A DNA stretch of 64,000 nucleotides. It comes from Glandiceps talaboti. Taxonomy: Eukaryota > Hemichordata > Enteropneusta > Spengelidae. The stretch spans positions 31,225,955 through 31,289,954 of the forward strand of contig NC_135551.1 of the NCBI RefSeq assembly GCF_964340395.1, given 5' to 3'. Both the position numbers and the translations under genes were made by a program. Under the pieces are notes generated by a model. That model was not told the origin of the DNA. It saw nothing but the letters and a program-made list of their open reading frames with translations, and did not search any database. Below, piece by piece: positions 1 through 13,331 of this stretch; position 1 is the stretch's first letter, and the number at the start of each line of letters is the position of its first letter.

Positions 1-1104
1 CCTAGTATTGTGTGTATGTATACAGTGTGTCAAGAGACCCACAGTATTGTGTGTGTACACGGTGTGTCGAGAGACCCATATTATTGTGTGTATGTACAAG
101 GTGTGTCGTGAGACCCATACTGTTGTGTGTATATGTACACGGTATGTCGATAGACTCATAGTATTGTGTGTATGTACACGGTGTGTTGTGAGACCCATAC
201 TGTTGTGTGAGTCGAGAGACCCATTGCATTGTGTGTATGTACATGGTGTGTCGAGAGACCCACAGTATTGTACACGGTGTGTCATGAGACAAATAGTATT
301 GTGTGTATGTACATGGTGTGTCGTGAGACCCACAGTATTGTGTGTGTCGAGAGAGACCCATAGCATTGTGTGTATGTGCACAGTGTGTCCAGAGACCCCT
401 AGTATTGTGTGTAGGTACACAGTGTGGCAGAGACCCCTAGTATTGTGTGTATGTACATGGTGTGTCCAGAGACCCCGAGTATTGTGTGTAGGTACACAGT
501 GTGTGTAGGTACACAGTGTGTGTATGTACACAGTGTGGCAGAGACCACTAGTATTGTGTGTATGTACACAGTGTATCCAGAGACCCACAGCATTCTGTGT
601 ATGCACACGGTGTGTGTTGAGAGACCCCTAGTATTGTGTGTACTGGTATGTACATGGTGTGTCCAGAGACCCCTAGTATTGTGTATGTACACTGTGTGTC
701 CAGAGACCCCTAGTATTGTGTGTATGTACACAGTGTGTCCAGAGACCCATAGTATTGTGTGTATGCACGTGGTGTGTGTCAAGAGACCCATAGTATTGTG
801 TGTGTACACGGTGTGTCGAGAGACCCATAGCATTGTGTGTATGTACACGGTGTGTCGAGAGACCCATAATATTGTGTGCATGTATACGATGTGTCAAGAG
901 ACCCATAGTATTGTGTGTGTGTACACGGTATGTCGAGAGACTCCTAGTATTGTGTGTATGTATAATGTGTGTCTAGAGACCCATAGTATTGTGTGTATGT
1001 ACAAGGTATGTCGAGAGACCCCTAGTATTGTGTGTATGTACATGGTGTGTCGAGAGAACTCTACTATTGTGTGTATGTACACGGTGTGTCGAGAGACCCA
1101 TAGA
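1..1104. repeat. Minisatellite, 37-41 bp unit, about 28 copies, cut by window edge
   Basis: Each unit carries a TAGTATTGTGTGTATGTACA block, then a GGTGTGTCGAGAGACCC-like block. Units vary in length because of TGTA/TG indels and occasional truncated copies, for example near 205-300 and 500-540. The array is already in progress at base 1, so its left end is outside the window. Open frames on both strands follow from the repeat period and show no codon bias or domain. The unit is rich in TGTG/TGTA, so it may have grown from a dinucleotide seed; that is inference. Confidence 0.95.
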
Positions 1105-1760
1105 AAGTTAATGGAGTAGTAGATATGGGACTTCGCTATGACAACTAGGACTTTAGAGTCCATGGCATTTTAATTGGCAAGTTTGTCCTCAGGAACATGA
1201 TTTTACAGTGTATGGTTTATACTCTCTACCATATATTTGAGATACCATGGTCTGTTCCAATTACTATTATAGTCTGTGGTTAAAGGATACATCCGTACTC
1301 GTAGCCTAAGAACAAATATGTTAAGGATGGGTCACCAGTTTTCCATTAGGGATAAGGTTTGAGGGAAATATGGTCACCCGGAAATTAGTTTCTGTCCTGC
1401 CGATTTAGAGTACTCTAAGTATGATGAATCGGTCAGAATCTCATAAATCTCTTGAATATTAAAAAGCTTTAGTTTTGTAAACGTCATGTTTGAGTACATC
1501 AATCAAGTCTCATACCCTTCACTTTGAATAGCACATTATCATCGATTTAATCACGGGTATATACCTGCTATTTATAGTTACTTGATATGTTCAAATTCTC
1601 AATCAATTATCACATTCATGAATTCATGGCATTCATAGCTGAAATAACATCGTTCATCATACCTTCAACATTTCAAAGTTGCCGAAATGACATTGTAATT
1701 CTCGTACCTGAAAATGCGGGGCGATGTGAAGCTGTTGCAAGGTTAAGTTGCCACTGATTG

Positions 1761-1762
<2 letters not shown>
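1105..1762. other. Unassigned AT-rich sequence
   Basis: Unique-looking DNA between the first minisatellite and an (AC)n tract. No open frame of note, splice-bracketed exon or RNA gene was recognised. Confidence 0.6.

Positions 1763-1836
<74 letters not shown>
1763..1836. repeat. (AC)n dinucleotide microsatellite, 37 units
   Basis: Perfect AC repeat of 74 bp with no interruption. The purity suggests high slippage and probable length polymorphism. Confidence 0.99.
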
Positions 1837-1838
<2 letters not shown>

Positions 1839-2485
1839 TATCACTAATTAACAATCCAGCGAACAGATGTGCTTGTTTCCTTTATTTTACAAAGAAGTCA
1901 TCTTATGAATGTGTTAATCAACACAGCAGTCGTTAACTAAAGGTTAGCCCCCTCCATCTGACCATACTTGAAACGTAATCGCTATAATAACATATGTTCA
2001 ATTCAATAAAAAGAATACAAATTTTATGCATGTTTTTCTTTAAGATCATCGTTTGCCCGTTACACGTTTGCAAAGATATAGTCCATGCTAATATTTGCCA
2101 TTTAATTCATATCAAAACATAAATTCACTGTTCATTTGTTTGCTTTAAAAAAAAATTTTTCATATAGTACTACATGGCTATTATTTTACACCGTTTTCAT
2201 AATAATGGTATGATACTCAACGTAACAATGAGTTTCAATTTAAACTAACCATATTTTGCACTATAGTTTCAGTCATGTTGGTATTTGTCAGACTCGAATA
2301 ACTTGAGATGTATATTTTTCATTTCAGTTATGGTTTTGACGAGAGCTGTTATCATAAAACATGCAATATTAGCAATACATTCAAGGGTGTGGTTCGAAGG
2401 CCCAAGGAAATGGTTCTTTGAAATTTAGCTCAAGTAAAGTGTTATCAATACTACAAAACACTTGTTGTTTATGTCACATGTTTAT
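1837..2485. other. Unassigned AT-rich sequence
   Basis: Contains a short poly-A/poly-T junction near 2150-2160 and otherwise nothing recognisable. It ends abruptly at the first 57-bp satellite copy, with no visible target duplication. Confidence 0.6.
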
Positions 2486-4244
2486 GAGATAACATACTAA
2501 GCAACACAATAGCTTGCAGTGGTGGATACATATTGAGTTGACGAGATAACATACTAAGCAACACAGTAGCTTGCAGTGGTGGATACATATTGAGTTGACG
2601 AGATAACATACTAAACAACACAATAGCTTGCAGTGATGGATACATATTGAGTTGACGAGATAACATACTAAACAACACAATAGCTTGCAGTGATGGATAC
2701 ATATTGAGTTGACGAGATAACATACTAAGCAACACAATAGCTTGCAGTGGTGGATACATATTGAGTTGACGAGATAACATACTAAACAACACAATAGCTT
2801 GCAGTGATGGATACATATTGAGTTGACGAGATAACATACTAAGCAACACAATAGCTTGCAGTGATGGATACATATTGAGTTGACGAGATAACATACTAAG
2901 CAACACAATAGCTTGCAGTGATGGATACATATTGAGTTGACGAGATAACATACTAAACAACACAATAGCTTGCAGTGATGGATACACATTGAGTTGACGA
3001 GATAACATACTAAGCAACACAATAGCTTGCAGTGATGGATACATATTGAGTTGACGAGATAACATACTAAGCAACACAATAGCTTGCAGTGATGGATACA
3101 TATTGAGTTGACGAGATAACATACTAAGCAACACAATAGCTTGCAGTGATGGATACATATTGAGTTGACGAGATAACATACTAAACAACACAATAGCTTG
3201 CAGTGATGGATACATATTGAGTTGACGAGATAACATACTAAGCAACACAATAGCTTGCAGTGATGGATACATATTGAGTTGACGAGATAACATACTAAGC
3301 AACACAATAGCTTGCAGTGATGGATACATATTGAGTTGACGAGATAACATACTAAGCAACACAATAGCTTGCAGTGATGGATACATATTGAGTTGACGAG
3401 ATAACATACTAAGCAACACAATAGCTTGCAGTGATGGATACATATTGAGTTGACGAGATAACATACTAAACAACACAATAGCTTGCAGTGATGGATACAT
3501 ATTGAGTTGACGAGATAACATACTAAACGACACAGTAGCTTGCAGTGATGGATACATATTGAGTTGACGAGATAACATACTAAGCAACACAATAGCTTGC
3601 AGTGATAGATACATATTGAGTTGACGAGATAACATACTAAACAACACAATAGCTTGCAGTGATAGATACATATTGAGTTGACGAGATAACATACTAAACG
3701 ACACAGTAGCTTGCAGTGATGGATACATATTGAGTTGACGAGATAACATACTAAACAACACAATAGCTTGCAGTGATGGATACATATTGAGTTGACGAGA
3801 TAACATACTAAGCAACACAATAGCTTGCAGTGATGGATACATATTGAGTTGACGAGATAACATACTAAACAACACAATAGCTTGCAGTGATGGATACATA
3901 TTGAGTTGACGAGATAACATACTAAACAACACAATAGCTTGCAGTGATGGATACATATTGAGTTGACGAGATAACATACTAAACAACACAATAGCTTGCA
4001 GTGATGGATACATATTGAGTTGACGAGATAACATACTAAACGACACAATAGCTTGCAGTGATGGATACACATTGAGTTGACGAGATAACATACTAAACAA
4101 CACAATAGCTTGCAGTGATGGATACATATTGAGTTGACGAGATAACATACTAAACAACACAATAGCTTGCAGTGATGGATACATATTGAGTTGACGAGAT
4201 AACATACTAAACGACACAGTAGCTTGCAGTGATGGATACATATT
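2486..4244. repeat. 57-bp satellite, 31 copies, no indels
   Basis: Every copy starts with GAGATAACATACTAA and the starts fall exactly at 2486 + 57n; I checked copies 19, 22, 28 and 31. Six variable sites are seen and all are transitions: AAGC/AAAC, CAATAG/CAGTAG, GTGGTG/GTGATG, GATGG/GATAG, CATATT/CACATT and CAACAC/CGACAC. Because 57 is divisible by 3 and the unit has no stop in two reverse frames, there are reverse open frames of 609 and 562 codons with a 19-residue period, one of them repeating LSMLSRQLNMYP. No promoter, signal peptide, intron or non-repetitive coding sequence accompanies them. A coding role cannot be excluded but is not supported; a satellite is the better reading. Confidence 0.95.
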
Positions 4245-4769
4245 TAATGAGTCCACGGCGTTGATAAATTTCATATATTTGATCAGATAAGGTATCACAT
4301 GTACGGCATATTAAAAGTCAATTGACTTGCACCTAATTCGATATATATTAACAGAAGGCGTGATATTTTGACTGGGTTAATGTCAATGAGTTAGTTTGAT
4401 ATTAATACTAGAATATCTTGATCAGGAATGAAGGTAAATGGATGCTAACTAGTCAGAATTAAATCAGAAAACCTTGAGGGCATTATCATCTCGGAAATCA
4501 CTGTCTATACACTGGCAGCATTCAACGATGATTAATAATATCTTACAACATAAATGTAAATGTAATATAAAATCCAACCATTTCGAAAAATGGCTATTAA
4601 AGCTACGTTCAGAGTTCATAAATGTATTTTGCCAATGTTGGCCATTGCATAACATTCGACAAAATGAGGATAAATATTACAGTAACATTTGGAACACAAT
4701 GACAAATAAAATAGAAATTACAAAGATAATAGCGTGTTTTCTCTGAGTAAAAAAGCAAATTGTAAGTTG
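4245..4769. other. Unassigned sequence after the 57-bp satellite
   Basis: Holds two overlapping antiparallel small open frames, 4474-4746 (+, 90 codons) and 4464-4655 (-). Neither resembles a protein family I know, and neither shows a biased composition that would argue for coding. Confidence 0.55.
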
Positions 4770-4990
4770 AAATAAATAATAATAATAATAAATAAGCAAT
4801 TATAGAGCGCCTTATATCCAGAAAGTGTTCATAGGTGCGTAACAGGAAATATTAAAATGAGACAAATCGAGAAAAAAAACTATGTAAAAACGTGAAGATT
4901 AATCTAGCAAAAAAAAAGTAAAAAAAGAAAAAGGCAATTGTACACAAGTTAAAATGGCAAGAGATGCATATGAAAAAACAAACTAAGGAT
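4770..4990. repeat. (AAT)n tract plus dispersed-repeat fragment with A-rich tail
   Basis: A short AAT run (about 4770-4792) leads into GAGCGCCTTATATCCAGAAA, then GTGTTCATAGG. About 27 of 34 positions match the sequence at 49337-49372, which points to one dispersed family. An A-rich stretch (4870-4935) follows. The motif resembles repeats common in marine invertebrate genomes, recognised from memory and not confirmed by search. Confidence 0.55.
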
Positions 4991-6464
4991 ATCTCGTTGA
5001 AAGTAAGGTTATTGCTTTTTTTTAGTGTTGGTTACTGTACTATAATTAGGTATTAAGAAACTGATATAACGGACAAAATAATAAATCATGCAGTTCATCT
5101 TCAAGAACATTTAGATCTTCATCTACACAAAGCATACATTTTCTATGAGTGATAGCTTTACCGACATATCTTCCAATGTTGTATAAGTCTTACATGACAC
5201 ATACTGTGTTATTTTAGAAACCCGTGTTTGGTCATTTCTGCTCGACTCTGCCCAACTGTTCGGTGACTTTTGGTAGCTAAGATTCAGAGCAAAAGTACCC
5301 TACTCTATTACAACGATCTGTTCTAGTGTATCCACTGAATGGAAAGTAGAGTTGGTGTGTACAGCATTTGAAACTTATTATACGACCCTTGTAATATTAG
5401 AATTAAAAGCCAGTCCACAGACAATCTGTGACTATGTTTACTCCACCACAATTACCGATTTACGATTTCCATCAGATTATGTAAATAGCTTGCTGGTAAT
5501 GGAACAAGGTAATCCCCATTAGCTTGAAGTCTTCTTCAAGTGGAATCCCCAGAGTATTAAGTTGCATGTCTTAAGATTATATGTGACATTGTTCTGTGGC
5601 ATATGCAGGATATACATATGAATTAAATATTAACTTCTTAAAAGCAGTATTACAGTTTTCCTACTTCTCAATTTCCAATTAGAAAGTCACAATGTCAGAA
5701 AGGTAGACATGAACTGTCGCGATGAGTCATCTTGGATATACTTAAGTCATGCAAATTTATTATATATGCGCATTATATTCATTGTTTATACATTCAATTA
5801 CTGAATAATTCATCGCGATTCATCCATTAAGAGACTTCGATATTGTTTGAAATATTATTATTAATTATTATCAATATCGCGACTTTATTTGGAAGTAAAT
5901 CATTATTAGACAAAGAAAAAATAAACCCATATAAACTGTACACTAAGTTTGTGTGCATTTCATTTACTTTGCCATGTAATTTCAAGTGAAGTCAGATCCG
6001 ACTACACACAATGATTTAGTGTCGAGATTAAAAGGAGATCTCAGTGTCAATATATGGATGTGACTGATTGGTTGGATATGAGCGACCACATGACCTTCTA
6101 AAGACAGCAGATCATTCCTGTATAATTGAACATCATAAAAAATTAAGGTGACGTCCCTGTACATAATCCCTTCTAAGCTTTTGTAAGATGTGCACTATAA
6201 ATTGATATTATCATATTAATGATGGGTAAGAAAATGTAAATGATTGATAGAAGTTGTCTCTACAACATCCCTGACACGTCAAAATAGTCTTCCTCGTCCC
6301 AAGTGTATAGACAAAATATCACAAAGTACAACTATAAGTTGTATAAGTTGCCATAGGCTATTGGAGAAAAATTCACATTTTAATCTCTGGGTTTTTTCCA
6401 CGCTATAAACACAATGTGTGCTACTTGTGTCGAACTAAGAAGCATTGTAAAACTTATGTATTCG
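4991..6464. other. Unassigned AT-rich sequence
   Basis: About 1.5 kb with only one short reverse open frame (5982-6164, 60 codons), which is not recognised. No inverted or tandem repeat of note was found before the 14/15-bp array begins. Confidence 0.55.
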
Positions 6465-8739
6465 GTCCTGTGTATACTGTCCTACGTACACTAACCTATG
6501 TTATACTGTCCTACGTACACTAACCTATGTTGTACTGTCCTACGTACACTAACCTATGTTATACTGTCCTACGTACACTAACCTATGTTGTACTGTCCTA
6601 TGTTATACTGTCCTATGTTATACTGTCCTATGTTATACTGTCCTATGATACACTGTCCTATGTTATACTGTCCTATGTTATACTGTCCTATGTTACACTG
6701 TCCTATGTTATACTGTCCTATGTTATAATGTCCTATGTTATACTGTCCTATGTTACACTGTCCTATGTTACACTGTCCTATGTTGTACTGTCCTAAGTAT
6801 ACTGTCCTATGTACACTGTCCTATGTTACACTGTCCTAAGTATACTGTCCTATGTTATACTGTCCTTGGTATACTGTCCTATGTTATACTGTCCTATGTA
6901 TACTGTCCTATGTATACTGTCCTGTGATACACTGTCCTATGTTACACTGTCCTATGATACACTGTCCTATGTTACACTGTCCTAAGTATACTGTCCTATG
7001 TTATACTGTCCTTGTATAATGTCCTATGTTACACTGTCCTATGTTACACTGTCCTATGTTATAATCTCCTATGTATACTGTCCTATGATACACTCTCCTA
7101 TGTATACTGTCCTATGTTATACTGTCCTATGTTATACTGTCCTTGTATACTGTCCTATGGTATACTGTCCTATGATACACTGTCATATGTTACACTGTCC
7201 TAAGTATACTGTCCTATGTATACTGTCCTATGTATACTGTCCTATGTTATACTGTCCTTGGTATACTGTCCTATGATACACTGTCCTATGTATACTGTCC
7301 TATGATACACTGTCCTATGTTACACTGTCCTATGTTACACTGTACTATGTTATACTGTCCTAAGTATACTGCCCTATGTATACTGTCCTGTGATACACTG
7401 TCCTATGTTACACTGTCCTATGATACACTGTCCTATGTATACTGTCCTGTGATACACTGTCCTATGTTACACTGTCCTATGATACACTGTCCTATGTATA
7501 CTGTCCTATGTACACTGTCCTATGTTACACTGTCCTATGTTACACTGTCCTATGTATACAGTCCTATGATACACTGTCCTATGTTACACTGTCCTATGTT
7601 ACACTGTCCTATGTATACAGTCCTATGTTACACTGTCCTATGTTACACTGTCCTATATTATACTGTCCTATGTTATACTGTCCTATGTATACTGTCCTAT
7701 GTTATACTGTCCTATGTTATACTGTCCTAAGTATACTGCCCTATGTATACTGTCCTGTGATACACTGTCCTATGTTACACTGTCCTATGATTCACTGTCC
7801 TATGTTATACTGTCCTCTGTATACTGTCCTATGTTATACTGTCCTTGTATAATGTCCTATGTATAATGTCCTATGTATACTGTCCTATGTATAATGTCCT
7901 ATGTATACTGTCCTATGTATAATGTCCTATGTATAATGTCCTATGTATACTGTCCTATGTATACTGTCCTATGTATACTGTCCTATGTTATACTGTCCTA
8001 TGTATACAGTCCTATGTATAATGTCCTATGTTATACTGTCCTATGTATACTGTCCTATGTATACTGTCCTATGTACACTGTCCTATGTATAATGTCCTAT
8101 GTATACTGTCCTATGTATACTGTCCTATGTTATACTGTCCTATGTATACTGTCCTATGTTATACTGTCCTTGGTATACTGTCCTATGTTATACTGTCCTA
8201 AGTATACTGTCCTATGTATACTGTCCTATGTTATACTGTCCTATGTATACTGTCCTATGTATACTGTCCTATGTTATACTGTCCTTGTATAATGTCCTAT
8301 GTATAATGTCCTATGTATACTGTCCTATGTATAATGTCCTATGTATACTGTCCTATGTATAATGTCCTATGTATAATGTCCTATGTATACTGTCCTATGT
8401 ATACTGTCCTATGTATAATGTCCTATGTATAATGTCCTATGTATAATGTCCTATGTATACTGTCCTATGTATAATGTCCTAAGTATACTGTCCTATGTAT
8501 AATGTCCTATGTATAATGTCCTATGTATACTGTCCTATGTATAATGTCCTATGTATAATGTCCTATGTATACTGTCCTATGTATAATGTCCTATGTATAC
8601 TGTCCTATGTATACTGTCCTATGTATAATGTCCTAAGTATACTGTCCTATGTATACTGATCCTATGTATAATGTCCTATGTATACTGTCCTATGTATACT
8701 GTCCTTGTATACTGTCCTATGTTACACTGGACATGTCCT

Positions 8740-10450
8740 ATGTTATACTGTCCTTGTATAATGTCCTATGTATAATGTCCTATGTATAATGTCCTATGGT
8801 ATACTGTCCTTGTATACTGTCCTATGTTATACTGTCCTTGTATACTGTCCTATGATACACTGTCCTATGTTATACTGTCCTATGTATACTGTGCTATGTT
8901 ATACTGTCATATGTATACTGTCCTATGTATACTGTCCAATGTTATACTGTCCTATGTACACTGTCCTATGTTATAATGTCCTATGTACACTGTCATATGT
9001 TATACTGTCCTATGATACACTGTCCTAAGTATACTGTCCTATGTTACACTGTCCTTGTATACTGTCCTATGTTATACTGTCCTATGTTATACTGTCCTAT
9101 GTACACTGTCCTATGTACACTGTCCTATGTATACTGTCCTGTGATACACTGTCCTATGATACACTGTCCTATGGTACACTGTCCTATGTTATAATGTCCT
9201 ATGTTATACTGTCCTATGATACACTGTCCTATGGTATACTGTCCTATGATACACTGTCCTATGTTACACTGTCCTAAGTATACTGTCCTATGTTATACTG
9301 TCCTATGTACACTGTCCTATGATACACTGTCCTAAGTATACTGTCCTATGTTACACTGTCCTATGTTACACTGTCCTAAGTATACTGTCCTATGTTATAC
9401 TGTCCTATGTATAATGTCCTATGTATACTGTCCTGTGATACACTGTCCTATGTTATACTGTCCTATGTTATACTGTCCTATGTTATAATGTCCTATGTTA
9501 TACTGTCCTATGATACACTCTCCTATGTTATACTGTCCTTGTATACTGTCCTATGTTATACTGTCCTATGTTATAATGTCCTTGTATAATGTCCTTGTAT
9601 AATGTCCTATGGTATACTGTCCTATGATACACTGTCCTATGTTATACTGTCCTATGTATACTGTCCTATGATACACTGTCCTATGTATACTCTCCTATGT
9701 ATACTGTCCTATGTTATACTGTCCTATGTATACTGTCCTATGTATACTGTCCTATGTACACTGTCCTATGTATACTGTCCTAAGTATACTGTCCTATGTA
9801 CACTGTCCTTGTATACTGCCCTATGTTATACTGTCCTATGTTATACTGTCCTATGTTATAATGTCCTATGATACACTGTCCTATGTTATACTGTCCTATG
9901 TTATAATGTCCTATGTTATAATGTCCTATGTTATAATGTCCTATGTTATACTGTCCTAAGTATACTGTCCTATGTACACTGTCCTATGTATACTGTCCTA
10001 TGTTATACTGTCCTATGTATACTGTCCTATGTATACTGTCCTATGTTATACTGTCCTATGTTATACTGTCCTGTGATATATTGTCCTATGTTACACTGTC
10101 CTATGTTATATTGTCCTATGTTACACTGTCCTATGTTACACTGTCCTATGTTATACTGTCCTATGTTATATTGTCCTATGTTACACTGTCCTATGATACA
10201 CTGTCCTATGTTATATTGTCCTATGTTACACTGTCCTATGATACACTGTCCTATGTTATATTGTCCTAGGTATACTGTCCTATGATACACTGTCCTATGT
10301 TGTACTGTCCTAAGTATACTGTCCTATGTTATACTGTCCTAGGTATACTGTCCTATGATACACTGTCCTATGTTGTACTGTCCTAAGTATACTGTCCTAT
10401 GTACACTGTCCTATGTTGTACTGTCCTATTTTATACTGTCCTTGGTATAC
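8740..10450. repeat. Higher-order segment A, first copy, inside the 14/15-bp array
   Basis: The order of unit variants here is repeated at 10890-12660. Rare markers are shared in the same order: GTGCTATG, GTCATATG then GTCCAATG at 8892-8942 and again at about 11042-11092, and later the TTATATTG-rich zone (10080-10265 and 12293-12480). The offset drifts from about 2151 to 2227 bp, so indels of whole units followed the duplication. Confidence 0.85.
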
Positions 10451-10889
10451 TGTCCTATGATACACTGTCGTATGTTATACTGTCCTAAGTATACTGTCCT
10501 ATGTTATACAGTCCTATGTATACTGTCCTATGATACACTGTCCTATGATACACTGTCCTATGTTATACTGTCCTATGTATACTGTCCTATGTTATACCGT
10601 CCTATGTTACACTGTCCTATGTTACACTGTCCTAAGTATACTGTCCTATGTTATACTGTCCTAAGTATACTGTCCTGAGTATAATGTCCTATGGTATACT
10701 GTCCTATGGTACACTGTCCTATGTTATACAGTCCTATGTATACTGTCCTATATATACTGTCCTATGTATAATGTCCTAAGTATACTGTCCTATGTATACT
10801 GTCCTATGTATAATGTCCTATGTATACTGTCCTATGTATACTGTCCTTGTATACTGTCCTATGTTACACTGTCCTATGTTATACTGTCC

Positions 10890-12660
10890 TTGTATAATGT
10901 CCTATGTATAATGTCCTATGTATACTGTCCTATGCTATACTGTCCTTGTATACTGTCCTATGTTACACTGTCCTATGTTATACTGTCCTTGTATACTGTC
11001 CTATGATACACTGTCCTATGTTATACTGTCCTATGTATACTGTGCTATGTTATACTGTCATATGTATACTGTCCTATGTATACTGTCCAATGTTACACTG
11101 TCCTATGTACACTGTCCTATGTTATAATGTCCTATGTACACTGTCATATGTTATACTGTCCTATGATACACTGTCCTAAGTATACTGTCCTATGTTACAC
11201 TGTCCTTGTATACTGTCCTATGTTACACTGTCCTATGTTATACTGTCCTATGTTATACTGTCCTATGTACACTGTCCTATGTACACTGTCCTATGTATAC
11301 TGTCCTGTGATACACTGTCCTATGATACACTGTCCTATAGTACACTGTCCTATGTCATAATGTCCTATGTTATACTGTCCTATGATACGCTGTCCTAATG
11401 GTATACTGTCCTATGATACACTGTCCTATGTTACACTGTCCTAAGTATACTGTCCTATGTTATACTGTCCTATGTACACTGTCCTATGATACACTGTCCT
11501 AAGTATACTGTCCTATGTACACTGTCCTATGATACACTGTCCTAAGTATACTGTCCTATGTTACACTGTCCTATGTTACACTGTCCTAAGTATACTGTCC
11601 TATGTTATACTGTCCTATGTATAATGTCCTATGTATACTGTCCTGTGATACACTGTCCTATGTTATACTGTCCTATGTTATACTGTCCTATGTTATAATG
11701 TCCTATGTTATACTGTCCTATGATACACTCTCCTATGTTATACTGTCCTTGTATACTGTCCTATGTTATACTGTCCTATGTTATAATGTCCTATGTTATA
11801 CTGTCCTTGTATAATGTCCTATGGTATACTGTCCTATGATACACTGTCCTATGTTATACTGTCCTATGTATACTGTCCTATGATACACTGTCCTATGATA
11901 CACTGTCCTTTGTATACTCTCCTATGTATACTGTCCTATGTTATACTGTCCTATGTATACTGTCCTATGTATACTGTCGTATGTACACTGTCCTATGTAT
12001 ACTGTCCTAAGTATACTGTCCTATGTACACTGTCCTTGTATACTGCCCTATGTTATACTGTCCTATGTTATACTGTCCTATGTTATAATGTCCTATGATA
12101 CACTGTCCTATGTTATACTGTCCTATGTTATAATGTCCTATGTTATAATGTCCTATGTTATAATGTCATATGTTATACTGTCCTAAGTATACTGTCCTAT
12201 GTACACTGTCCTATGTATACTGTCCTATGTTATACTGTCCTATGTATACTGTCCAATGTTATACTGTCCTATGTTATACTGTCCTGTGATATATTGTCCT
12301 ATGTTACACTGCCCTATGTTATATTGTCCTATGTTACACTGTCCTATGTTACACTGTCCTATGTTATACTGTCCTATGTTATATTGTCCTATGTTACACT
12401 GTCCTATGATACACTGTCCTATGTTATATTGTCCTATGTTACACTGTCCTATGATACACTGTCCTATGTTATATTGTCCTAGGTATACTGTCCTATGATA
12501 CACTGTCCTATGTTGTACTGTCCTAAGTATACTGTCCTATGTTATACTGTCCTAGGTATACTGTCCTATGATACACTGTCCTATGTTGTACTGTCCTAAG
12601 TATACTGTCCTATGTACACTGTCCTATGTTGTACTGTCCTATTTTATACTGTCCTTGGTA
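10890..12660. repeat. Higher-order segment A, second copy
   Basis: Matches 8740-10450 in variant order with small differences, such as a few added units. Adjacent placement suggests unequal exchange within the array. Confidence 0.85.
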
Positions 12661-13331
12661 TACTGTCCTATGTTGTACTGTCCTATTTTATACTGTCCTT
12701 GGTATACTGTCCTATGTTATACAGTCCTATGTATACTGTCCTAAGTATACTGTCCTATGATACACTGTCCTATGTATACTGTCCTATGATACACTGTCCT
12801 ATGATACACTGTCCTATGTTATACTGTCCTATGTTACACTGTCCTAAGTATACTGTCCTATGTTATACTGTCCTATGTATACTGTCCTGAGTATAATGTC
12901 CTATGGTATACTGTCCTATGGTACACTGTCCTATGTTATACAGTCCTATGTTATACTGTCCTATGTTATACTGTCCTATGGTATACTGTCCTATGTTATA
13001 CTGTCCTATGTTATACTGTCCTATGTTATACTGTCCTATGGTACACTGTCCTTGTATACTGTCCTATGTTATACTGTCCTATGGTATACTGTCCTATGGT
13101 ATACTGTCCTAGGTATACTGTCCTATGTTATACTGTCCTATGGTATACTGTCCTATGTTATACTGTCCTATGTTATACTGTCCTGTGATACACTGTCCTA
13201 TGATACACTGTCCTATGTATACTGTCCTATTTTATACCGTCCTATGTTACACTGTCCTATGATACACTGTCCTATGTTATACTGTCCTAGGTATACTGTC
13301 CTATGTTATACTGTCCTAGGTATACTGTCCT

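Noticed and set aside
2469-4298. 609- and 562-codon reverse open frames taken as repetitive protein genes
   Set aside because: Unit length divisible by three and a stop-free unit explain them. The comparably exact 46-, 31-, 47- and 43-bp arrays show that length conservation occurs without coding.
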